Shown here in pieces: positions 51,373 through 59,026 of a stretch of 64,000 nt of DNA. The notes beneath the pieces are model-generated. The model was not told where the DNA came from, ran no database searches, and saw only the letters and a list, made by a program, of their open reading frames with translations. The translations under genes were made by a program, and so were the position numbers. Origin of the DNA: an uncultured Eubacteriales bacterium (GTDB lineage Bacteria > Bacillota > Clostridia > Christensenellales > CAG-138); the NCBI GenBank assembly GCA_902765005.1, contig CACWYB010000010.1, forward strand, positions 1 to 64,000. Direction: 5' to 3'. Numbering within the stretch: position 1 is the first letter of the stretch; the number at the start of each line of letters is the position of its first letter.

Positions 51373-53991
51373 CTACTCTATTATTTCGACTCTTGTGGTT
51401 CTGCCGTCGGCGTCCGTAATGATGGCATAGGACTTCAAGTAACCCAATCCATTTTTCCATTGTCCGTCGTCATAATATGGGTAATAATATGTTCTTGGAA
51501 CCTGACACTTGAAATCCTTTGCCTCTCCGATGGTATTGACCGTATGTGTTTCCCAAAGAACCGTTCTGGAAGGTTCAACCCCCTTATCGCTATGATAGGC
51601 AACATACACGATGTAAACCTTCATGGTATAGGGGGCTGCGCCACCGGTTATGTTGAAAGTGCACATTATATTGTCAGCATCGTACCCCATATGAGGAGAG
51701 AGCGCTTTCGTCTCTACGCTGGCTGTCAGTTCCCCTGTCACGAATGCCGCTTTTGTATAGACATACTTGCCTGTCTTGGTGTCCGTGACCTTGCAGCGAT
51801 AGGTGCCCGGTACGGTGGCGTCGATGTTTTTGTATGAGCCGCCACTGCGGGAGACGTTGCTCCAACTGGGTCTCACGCCGGTGGGAGATACCTCCCAATC
51901 AAAGCGCAGCTCTCCGCCGGAGCCGGAAACGGCGTCGCAGGAGATCCTCAGGGAGCCGCCCTGCTCCAACACACCGCTCTTGGGCTGCTGAGTGATCCAG
52001 GGGGTATCGCCGGTGTAGGTGACCAGGATTTCCTTGGAATGGAGCTTTTCGCCGGTGTCGTCCGTAACAAGGCAGGCATAGCGGCCGGGCTGTCTAGCGG
52101 GGCAGGCGGCCGTGGCGGATGCCTTGGTATACCAAGGCGTGTCCCCTTTATATTGCATCCACTCGTAGGTATAGGGCTCCAAGCCGCCCTCGACTTCCAC
52201 AAACAGCGACACGGTATCTCCGGGCTTCGCGAGGGACGCCGATTCGGTCTGGTCCTTGATGTGGAACACTTCGTCCTCGAAGGTGACTACATCAGAATCA
52301 ACAGTGCGTCCTCTGTTGTCTATGATGCGGATATAATACTCCCCTGGATACCAGATAGAGAACGAACCCGAAATTTGTGGGGCTGAATACTGAAGATAAT
52401 GTTCTCCGTTGCGATAGAGCATATACAGGTATGGCAAATCAATCTGCCCTTCGTCGGTTAACACCACATTAATGGTAGCGTTACTGCCCTTCGGTATGGT
52501 GCCGCCCACGGGCTGCTCGGTGATGGTGAGCTTGGGGGCGATGCGGTGGCTGGTAGCGGTGATGACCTCACCCATGGCGTCCACGGCGTGGACGGTGTAA
52601 TTGCCGATGGTGGCGTTATAGACCACGGCGCCGATATAGTCGTCCACTTCGGCGTCCTCGGACTCGATGGCCTCGCCGTCCTTGTCCCACCAGATCTCAT
52701 AGGGCTGGACGCCGCCGGCAAAGCCCGCTTTCAGCATGCCCGAGCCGTCGGAATAGTGCTCCCCGTCGCCGGTGAAGGTCATGAGCCGGAAGGGCTCGGT
52801 GTCATAGACGGTGACCACGTTGGATGGGGCGGTTTCGCCGGTCTGATCGTCGGTGGCGACGCAGTAGTAGTCGCCGGGAACGGTGAGCTCCACCTGGGCG
52901 CCCGTGTCCACCTCCGTGTCCCCCTGGGCGTTGTACCAGACGTAGGTGTAGCTCCCGGAGCCGTCCTCCGCCTGGCAGGAGAGGGTGGCCTTGCCGGCGG
53001 GCTGGAGGTTGGCGTTGTCGGGCTGTTGGGCGATGCCCAGCTTATAGCTCACGATGGCCGCCTCCGACTGGGCGGTGTTGCCCGCTTCGTCGGTGACCAC
53101 GCACCAGTAGCGCATGTTGCCGTCGTAGGCTTCAAAGTCCGGCTCGGTCCGCTGCCCGGATGTCTTCAGATTAAGCCAACTAATAATGTTTCCTATGGTC
53201 GAATTCGCATTGGTCCTGTATTTCCACTCATAGGAATATTCCCCTATGCCGCCGGTGGCCGCCACATGGAGGGTGTGGGTATCCTCCCCATGGCGGGTGA
53301 CGGCGCCGCCCACGGGCTGCTCGGTGATCACCAGGGGCGGGATATCATAGTTGGACAGGTCGAACAGGGATGGGTCGATGACCACACCCGACAGCATGGC
53401 AAACACCCAGGGCAGAGGGTCGATCTCCTCCGTGCGGGTGTGGCTGGGGTCATGCTTGCAGGTGAAGGTTTTCACCCCCGGGGTGAGGCCGGTGGGGGCG
53501 GTGGTCACGGCGCCCTGGTCCCACTCGTGGCCCAGGGCGGGCACGGAGGAAACCTTTTGATCCTGGCAGCGGGAACAGACCTGGACGCTCTGGCCCTCCG
53601 CCTCGCAGGTGGGCTGCTTGACCACGGTCACCTGGCCGTAGCTGTGGCCCAGGGCGGGGATGGATTCCTGGGCCTTCATCACCTGGCCGCAGCGGGAGCA
53701 CTTGCTCCCCACGGTGAGCCCGGCTTCGGTGCAGGTGGCGGGCTTGCCGGCCAGCTCCACGGGGGCATGGCCCAGGGCGTCATAGGTCTCGGTGTAGGTT
53801 TCGCCGCAGGCCGTGCACTTCCAGGTCTTGGAGCCGGGGGCGGTGCAGGTGGGCGGCGTGTCGGAGATGACCACCCAGCTGTGCAGATGGGAGTCTCCCT
53901 TGGGCGGGTCCGCATGGGCGGAGGCCGGCGCCAGACTCAGCACCAGGATCGCCACCAGCAGAAGGGACAGAATGCGGGTTCGCTTTTTCAT
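51373..53991 (-). CDS. Large secreted protein with Cys-rich repeats and Ig-like domains
   Basis: An 872-residue protein: signal peptide (to about residue 28), four repeats of about 40 residues with the pattern PTC-x9-10-C-x2-C and ending ALGH (cysteines at 49/59/62, 87/98/101, 129/139/142, then a partial copy), followed from about residue 210 by at least six Ig-like domains marked by ITEQPVGG or similar linkers and YxC-type strands. No LPxTG or choline-binding anchor was seen. Such proteins adhere to surfaces or matrix glycans. AAGGAGG precedes the ATG. Its expression appears gated by an attenuator. Confidence 0.88.
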   Translation of the reverse strand: MKKRTRILSLLLVAILVLSLAPASAHADPPKGDSHLHSWVVISDTPPTCTAPGSKTWKCTACGETYTETYDALGHAPVELAGKPATCTEAGLTVGSKCSRCGQVMKAQESIPALGHSYGQVTVVKQPTCEAEGQSVQVCSRCQDQKVSSVPALGHEWDQGAVTTAPTGLTPGVKTFTCKHDPSHTRTEEIDPLPWVFAMLSGVVIDPSLFDLSNYDIPPLVITEQPVGGAVTRHGEDTHTLHVAATGGIGEYSYEWKYRTNANSTIGNIISWLNLKTSGQRTEPDFEAYDGNMRYWCVVTDEAGNTAQSEAAIVSYKLGIAQQPDNANLQPAGKATLSCQAEDGSGSYTYVWYNAQGDTEVDTGAQVELTVPGDYYCVATDDQTGETAPSNVVTVYDTEPFRLMTFTGDGEHYSDGSGMLKAGFAGGVQPYEIWWDKDGEAIESEDAEVDDYIGAVVYNATIGNYTVHAVDAMGEVITATSHRIAPKLTITEQPVGGTIPKGSNATINVVLTDEGQIDLPYLYMLYRNGEHYLQYSAPQISGSFSIWYPGEYYIRIIDNRGRTVDSDVVTFEDEVFHIKDQTESASLAKPGDTVSLFVEVEGGLEPYTYEWMQYKGDTPWYTKASATAACPARQPGRYACLVTDDTGEKLHSKEILVTYTGDTPWITQQPKSGVLEQGGSLRISCDAVSGSGGELRFDWEVSPTGVRPSWSNVSRSGGSYKNIDATVPGTYRCKVTDTKTGKYVYTKAAFVTGELTASVETKALSPHMGYDADNIMCTFNITGGAAPYTMKVYIVYVAYHSDKGVEPSRTVLWETHTVNTIGEAKDFKCQVPRTYYYPYYDDGQWKNGLGYLKSYAIITDADGRTTRVEIIE

Positions 53992-54048
53992 GTTTTCTCC
54001 TCCTTTTGGTCCAAAAAGGGCGTTTTTCGGGGCTGTGAGCGCAAAAAA

Positions 54049-54081
54049 GCGCGGCAGGAAGCGCTACGCTTCCAACCGCGC
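54049..54081 (-). terminator. Intrinsic terminator in the 5' leader of the Ig-like protein gene
   Basis: Stem GCGCGG/CCGCGC plus GGAAGCG/CGCTTCC (54049-54063/54067-54081) with a TAG loop, followed on the minus strand by six U residues. It lies between the promoter (54174-54202) and the gene start (53991), so it must be bypassed for expression. Confidence 0.82.
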
Positions 54082-54129
54082 AAAGAAAAGGCTGGTATTC
54101 GCGACAGACCATCGGTACGGAACGCCCAT
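54064..54129 (-). CDS. Putative 21-residue attenuator leader peptide
   Basis: A 22-codon frame begins MGVPYRW and ends FFARLEA with a good GGGGAG site 8 nt before its ATG. Its TAG stop occupies exactly the loop of the terminator hairpin. Overlapping the terminator's first arm, CCAGCC (54090-54095) could pair with GGTTGG (54072-54077) as an antiterminator. The layout is that of a translation-controlled attenuator. No amino acid is obviously over-represented. Confidence 0.5.
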   Translation of the reverse strand: MGVPYRWSVANTSLFFARLEA

Positions 54130-54173
54130 AACTCCCTCTCCCCGTTGTTTCGTGTGCCGTATCTGCAAGAATA

Positions 54174-54202
54174 AGTATACGCTATATCGCGAATAAAAGC
54201 AA
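54174..54202 (-). promoter_or_regulatory. Promoter of the Ig-like protein operon
   Basis: On the minus strand TTGCTT (54197-54202), 17-bp spacer, TATACT (54174-54179). No -10 candidate exists between the leader terminator and the gene start. Confidence 0.72.
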
Positions 54203-54220
54203 GAGGGTAGTTGGGCAAAA

Positions 54221-54271
54221 TCGGCGTTAGTTCGGCGTTTTTTTGATGAAATATATGAATATCGGCGTTAG
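54221..54271. repeat. Three TCGGCGTT boxes upstream of the Ig-like gene promoter
   Basis: TCGGCGTT (AACGCCGA on the other strand) at 54221-54228, 54232-54239 and 54262-54269, spaced 11 and 30 bp, near one and three turns of DNA. They lie 20-70 bp upstream of the -35 box, a plausible activator site. Confidence 0.55.
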
Positions 54272-54303
54272 TTTTTGCGTGCGGGGAGGGGACGATCGCC
54301 CCC

Positions 54304-55437
54304 TCACTCCCAGAACGGGGAATACTGGACCACGTTTTTGTGGTGCTCCTCATAGGTCTTGCTGAAGACCAGGCGGTTGGTCTGCTTGGGGTTCATGTTG
54401 CAGAAGTAGAGGTAGCCCTCCGAGAGGTATTCCTCCGAGGGGTAGAGGGCCGCCTCGATGGCCGCCCGGCCCGGGTTGCAGATGGGCCCCACGGGCAGAC
54501 CCCGGTTTTTGTAGGTGTTGTAGGGGCTGACGGTGGCCAGCTCCTCCTCCGTGAAGGTATACTTTTGCACCCCCAGGGTGTAGGAAAGGGTGGCGCAGGA
54601 TTCCAGGGCCATGCCCTGGCTCAGCCGATTGTGGAACACCGCCGAGACCCGGGGGAAATCCTCCGCCGCCGCGGCCTCCTTCTCGATCATGGAGGCCAGG
54701 GTCAGCACCTGGTCCGTGGTCATGTTCAGCATCCGGGCCCGGTCCGCGTCCTCCTCGGTGAAGACTACGGTGAAGCGGTTGAGCATCTTTTTCAGGATCT
54801 CCGCCGCGGTGGCATCCTCATAGACCTCGTAGGTATCCGGGAAGAGGTAGCCCTCCAGGGCGTAGCGCCGGTCGCCTGCGTTTTGGATGGGGTCCAGATA
54901 GCTGGCGGAAAGGAGGGTGCCGTCCTTGCAGAGGGCCAGGAACTCCTCCTGCTCCTCCAGGATGCCCGCCTCGAAGAGGGCCTGGGCCACGGCCTGGGCG
55001 GTGTAGCCCTCGGGGATGGTGAACCGGGTGGCCCGCCGGGCTTCGTTGCCCGCGCAGAGGATGTTCACGATCTCGGGGATGGTCATGTTCCGGGAGAGCA
55101 CGTAGGTCCCGGCCCGCAGGGCGTTGGCCTTGCCCGTGAAGTCCACGTACACCTTGAAGGAGGCCGTGCTCACGATGAGGCCCGGCTCGTCCTGTCCCCG
55201 GGCGTAATACAGGAGGGACGCGATCTTCGACGCGGACGCCCCCGACGGGATCACCACCTGGATGGGGGTGTTGTCGTCCGCGTCCACGGGATAGACGAAG
55301 TGGCTGAGCACATAGCGAACCGCGCCGATCATGGCCACCGCCACCATGCCGATGCTCAGCAGGATGGCGACGATGGGCCGCAGTATGCTCCATATCCTTT
55401 CCCGGCGCAGGGTGTCCGGGTCCTTCCATTGGCTCAC
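54304..55437 (-). CDS. mltG: Endolytic transglycosylase MltG
   Basis: A 377-residue protein with one N-terminal membrane helix (ILLSIGMVAVAMIGAVRY), a LysM-like subdomain and the YceG catalytic domain (FPDTYEVYED, LASMIEKEAA with the catalytic Glu, YNTYKNRGLPVGPICNPG). It cuts glycan strands near the synthetic complex. Translation begins at GTG 55437 with AAAGGAGG 6 nt upstream. Confidence 0.95.
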   Translation of the reverse strand: MSQWKDPDTLRRERIWSILRPIVAILLSIGMVAVAMIGAVRYVLSHFVYPVDADDNTPIQVVIPSGASASKIASLLYYARGQDEPGLIVSTASFKVYVDFTGKANALRAGTYVLSRNMTIPEIVNILCAGNEARRATRFTIPEGYTAQAVAQALFEAGILEEQEEFLALCKDGTLLSASYLDPIQNAGDRRYALEGYLFPDTYEVYEDATAAEILKKMLNRFTVVFTEEDADRARMLNMTTDQVLTLASMIEKEAAAAEDFPRVSAVFHNRLSQGMALESCATLSYTLGVQKYTFTEEELATVSPYNTYKNRGLPVGPICNPGRAAIEAALYPSEEYLSEGYLYFCNMNPKQTNRLVFSKTYEEHHKNVVQYSPFWE

Positions 55438-55481
55438 GGGGTGCCTCCTTTCTGAAAGATTTGGCTGTTCCCGAATAAAGC

Positions 55482-55823
55482 TTACCCTTCCCACTGGGAG
55501 AGGTCCACGCCCACACCGCGGCCGATGATGTCGTAGACTTCGGTGAGAAGGCGGTTCAGGCTATACTCCGCCAGCAGGAACTCCGCCGCGTCCGGGGAAA
55601 ACTGCAGCAGCTCTCCCAGCTTCTTGAGCTCCTCTTCCTCCTGGCCTCCCTCGCCCCCGGACAGGCGCCGGGCCTGGACCGTGAGCTGGAGCCGGTGGAA
55701 GCGGCGCAGCAGGGTCGCCGTCTGCTCGTCGGCGAAGGCCTTCTCCCGGGCGGCGGTATAGGCCGCGTATTCCTGACTGGCGCGGATCTGGGCCGCCAGG
55801 TCCCGGGCGGCGTCCTTAATCAT
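55482..55823 (-). CDS. YlbF/YmcA-family regulator-like protein
   Basis: A 113-residue helical protein (MIKDAARDLAAQIRASQEYA) of the YlbF/YmcA (DUF964) family, which in Bacillus forms the Y-complex that modulates RNase Y. The start at 55823 overlaps the RNase J stop by 8 bp, consistent with a role in RNA turnover. Confidence 0.85.
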   Translation of the reverse strand: MIKDAARDLAAQIRASQEYAAYTAAREKAFADEQTATLLRRFHRLQLTVQARRLSGGEGGQEEEELKKLGELLQFSPDAAEFLLAEYSLNRLLTEVYDIIGRGVGVDLSQWEG

Positions 55824-57486
55824 GGCTCTCCCCCTCGATGACGATGGGGATGATGAGGGGCGTGCGCTTGGTCTTGCTCTTGAAGAAGGAGCGAAGCTTG
55901 GTCTTGACGGCGGTTTTGATCTCGCTGTAGGCGGACTTGCCCTCCGCCTCGAACCGGGCCACCAGGGGCGCGATCTGCTCCGAGGCCTCATGCATGAGCT
56001 CCTCGGCCTCCTTCATGTACACGAACCCCCGGGAGATCATCTCCACCGGGGCGATCTGCCGGCCGGTCTGCCTGTCGATGCTGATGACCGCCACCACCAG
56101 GCCCTGGCTGGAAAGCTCCCGCCTGTCGCGGATGACGGCGTCCTCGATGCTCTCGCTCCCGTCCACCATGACGGCGCCGGAGGGCACTTCCCCGGCCCGG
56201 GCGGCCCCGTCCTTGCCGAAGGCCACCACGTCGCCGATCTCCAGCACGAACACGTTCTCCTCCGGCACGCCCATGTCCAGCGCCAGGCGGCCATGGGTCA
56301 TCAGATGGCGAAACTCCCCGTGGACGGGGATGAAGTACTTGGGCTTGGCGATGTGGAGCATGAACTTGAGCTCCTCCCGGCAGGCGTGGCCGGACACATG
56401 CACGTCCGCCATGCGGTCGTAGACCACGTAGGCGCCCTTCTCGAACAGGCCGTCGATGACCTTGCCCACGGAGGTTTCGTTGCCGGGGATGGCGGAGGCG
56501 GAGATGATGACCGTGTCCCCAAAGCCGATGTTCACCTTGTGGGAGGCGTTGGCCATGCGGTACAGGCCGCTCATAGGTTCGCCCTGGCTGCCGGTGGTGA
56601 TGATGCAGACCTTGTCGTCGTTGAATTTCTTCAGGTCGTCCACCTTCACGATCCGATCCTGGGGGATGGTCAGATACCCCAGATCCCGGGCGTAGGTCAC
56701 GATCTGCTCCATGCTCCGGCCCGCGAAGCAGATGACCCGGCCATGCTCGATGGCCACGTCCGCCACCTGCTGGAGCCGGTACACGTTGCTGGCGAAGGAG
56801 GCCACAATGACCCGGCCCTGGGCGATGTCGAAGTAGTGCTCGAAGGTCTTGCCGATCTCCTTCTCGGACTGGGTGTAGCCTGCCCGCTCCACGTTGGTGG
56901 AGTCGGAAAGCAGGCATAGAACGCCCTTGCTGCCGTAGTAGGCCAGGCGGTTGATGTCGATGGGCTGGCCGTCCAGAGGGGTCAGGTCCATCTTGAAGTC
57001 CCCGGTGTGGAGGATCACGCCCAGGGGCGTGGTGATGGCCAGGGCCACCGCGCCGGGGATGGAGTGGCTGGTTTTGATGAATTCCGCCTTGAAGCAGCCC
57101 AGCTCCACCGTGTCCCCGGGCTTGACCACGTTCAGGGTGCCGGAGACGTGCATCTCCTGGAGCTTGTGCTGGATGAGGGCCACGGTCAGGTCCGTGCCGT
57201 AGACCGGGGCGTCGAACTTCTGCAGGGCGTAGGGCACGGCGCCGATATGGTCCTCATGGCCGTGGGTGATGAGGAAGCCCCGGAGCTTGTCGCGGTTCTC
57301 CTCCAAGTAGGTCATGTCCGGGATCACCACGTCGATGCCCGGCATCTCGTCGTCAGGGAACGCCAGGCCGCAGTCGATGACGATGATGTCCTCCCCGTAT
57401 TCCAACAGGGTCATGTTCTTTCCGATTTCGCCCATGCCCCCCAGGGGGATGAGCTTGAGTTTGGTTTCGTTCTTTTTCTTTCTCAT
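55816..57486 (-). CDS. rnj: Ribonuclease J
   Basis: A 556-residue metallo-beta-lactamase/beta-CASP ribonuclease with zinc motif HGHEDH (75-80), typical of RNase J1/J2. It has 5'-exonuclease and endonuclease activity in mRNA decay and rRNA maturation. AGGAAAG precedes the ATG. Downstream neighbours ylbF and mltG overlap or follow closely. Confidence 0.97.
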   Translation of the reverse strand: MRKKKNETKLKLIPLGGMGEIGKNMTLLEYGEDIIVIDCGLAFPDDEMPGIDVVIPDMTYLEENRDKLRGFLITHGHEDHIGAVPYALQKFDAPVYGTDLTVALIQHKLQEMHVSGTLNVVKPGDTVELGCFKAEFIKTSHSIPGAVALAITTPLGVILHTGDFKMDLTPLDGQPIDINRLAYYGSKGVLCLLSDSTNVERAGYTQSEKEIGKTFEHYFDIAQGRVIVASFASNVYRLQQVADVAIEHGRVICFAGRSMEQIVTYARDLGYLTIPQDRIVKVDDLKKFNDDKVCIITTGSQGEPMSGLYRMANASHKVNIGFGDTVIISASAIPGNETSVGKVIDGLFEKGAYVVYDRMADVHVSGHACREELKFMLHIAKPKYFIPVHGEFRHLMTHGRLALDMGVPEENVFVLEIGDVVAFGKDGAARAGEVPSGAVMVDGSESIEDAVIRDRRELSSQGLVVAVISIDRQTGRQIAPVEMISRGFVYMKEAEELMHEASEQIAPLVARFEAEGKSAYSEIKTAVKTKLRSFFKSKTKRTPLIIPIVIEGESHD

Positions 57487-57537
57487 GTCTTTCTTTCCTA
57501 TAGCAATGGGCCCTTTCGGGCGCCGTCTTGTATTGTA

Positions 57538-58845
57538 TTATGATTCCGTGGCCGGGGAGAGCAGGGCTTTCTTCTCCCGCAGGGTGTCCAGCGCCCGCTC
57601 CGAAAGGAACAGGTTCTTCTGCTGCTTGCCCCGAAAGCGCTGGCCCGCCGGGGCCATGATGCCGAAGGTCACGTTCATGGGCTGGAAGTCGTGGCCCACG
57701 TATTCGGACACATAGTGCCCCAGGGCGCCGATGGCGGTTTTGTCCGTGAAGTCCACGGGGGCGTTGCCCAGGAGCTTTTCATGGAGGGCCAGGGCGGCCA
57801 AGAGGCCGCTGGAGGCGCTCTCCACATAGCCCTCCACCCCGGTCATCTGCCCGGCGAAGCAGACGAGGGGGTCGGATTTCAAAGAGTAATCCCAGTTCAA
57901 AAGGCCCGGGGAGGGCAGGAAGCTGTTTCGGTGCATGACGCCGTAGCGGACGAATTCCGCGTGCTCCAGGCCCGGGATCAGGCCGAAGACCCGCTTCTGC
58001 TCGGAAAATTTCAGGTTGGTCTGGAAGCCCACGATGTTGTAGAGCCGGCCGTCCTTGTCGTCCTGCCGAAGCTGGACCACGGCGAAGGGCATCTTCCCCT
58101 CCACCTCCAGGCCCACGGGCTTGAGGGGGCCGTAGGCCAGGGTCATCTCGCCCCGCTTGGCCATGACCTCCACGGGCATGCAGCCCTCGAAGACCCGGGG
58201 GGTCTCGAAGGCATGGAGCTCCGCCGTCTGGGCCTCGATGAGGGCATGGTAGAAGGCGAAGTATTCGTCCTTTGTCATGGGGCAGTTGAGATAATCCTCC
58301 CCCCGGCCGTAGCGGGAGGCGGCGAAAACCTTGGTAAAATCCAAGCTGTCCCGGGTGACGATGGGGGCCGCCGCGTCGTAAAAATGGAGCGGCTGGCCCA
58401 CCAGCTCGCTGATGCGCTCGTAGAGGGGGCCGGAGGTTAAGGGGCCCGTGGCGATGACGCAGGGGGCGGCGGGGATCTCGGTCACCTCGCCGGGCAGGTA
58501 GGTAAGGTTGGGTAGGGACAGGAGCCGACGGGTCACCAGCTCCGTGAAGCCCTCCCGGTCCACCGCCAGAGCGCCGCCGGCGGGGACCCGGGTCAAATCC
58601 GCGCAGGAAAGGATCAGGGAGTCAAGGGCGCGCAGCTCCTCCTTCAGCAGGCCCACGGCGTTTTCCAGCCGGTCGGAGCGAAGAGAGTTGGAGCAGACCA
58701 GCTCCGCGAAGGTGTCCCGCTGATGGGCCGGGGAGCGCTTGACCGGCTTCATCTCCCGCAGGGTCACCCTGTGGCCCCGGCGGCAGAGCTGCCAGGCCGC
58801 TTCCGCGCCGGCCAGCCCCGCGCCCACTACGGTGATGTTTGCCAT
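57538..58845 (-). CDS. trmFO: tRNA (uracil-5-)-methyltransferase TrmFO
   Basis: A 435-residue FAD-dependent enzyme with dinucleotide motif GAGLAG (residues 8-13) and the TrmFO/GidA-like body (LRSDRLENAVGLLKEELRAL, ASSGLLAALALHEKLLG). It makes ribothymidine at position 54 of tRNA using methylene-tetrahydrofolate. AAGGAG precedes the ATG. Position after topA is the usual Firmicutes order. Confidence 0.97.
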   Translation of the reverse strand: MANITVVGAGLAGAEAAWQLCRRGHRVTLREMKPVKRSPAHQRDTFAELVCSNSLRSDRLENAVGLLKEELRALDSLILSCADLTRVPAGGALAVDREGFTELVTRRLLSLPNLTYLPGEVTEIPAAPCVIATGPLTSGPLYERISELVGQPLHFYDAAAPIVTRDSLDFTKVFAASRYGRGEDYLNCPMTKDEYFAFYHALIEAQTAELHAFETPRVFEGCMPVEVMAKRGEMTLAYGPLKPVGLEVEGKMPFAVVQLRQDDKDGRLYNIVGFQTNLKFSEQKRVFGLIPGLEHAEFVRYGVMHRNSFLPSPGLLNWDYSLKSDPLVCFAGQMTGVEGYVESASSGLLAALALHEKLLGNAPVDFTDKTAIGALGHYVSEYVGHDFQPMNVTFGIMAPAGQRFRGKQQKNLFLSERALDTLREKKALLSPATES

Positions 58846-58880
58846 GGGATCTCTCCTTTTAATCGGATTTTATCTAAGCT

Positions 58881-59021
58881 GACACCTTTTCTTGAAAGAA
58901 AAGGTGTCCAAAAGAACTTTAAGAAGATGGCAACTTTATGCGCGATGTCAATGATATCTTCTTAAGTTTCTCTTTTTTTCGGTTCCTTTTTTTCTCTTTG
59001 TCTAAAGAGAAAAAAAGGAAC
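58881..59021. repeat. Triple-hairpin element, copy g
   Basis: A perfect 18-bp GTTCC-type hairpin (58982-58999/59004-59021) starts 6 nt after the topA stop. A 10-bp hairpin (58919-58928/58956-58965) with different core takes the place of the AAGCTCAGGAA unit, and a GACACC-type hairpin (58881-58893/58896-58908) lies before trmFO. Confidence 0.9.
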
Positions 59022-59026
59022 AAAAC

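Noticed and set aside
53988-54353. 121-codon frame spanning the attenuator region upstream of the Ig-like gene
   Set aside because: It crosses the terminator and promoter, lacks a ribosome site at its ATG, and has no recognisable domain; the 21-codon leader frame fits better.
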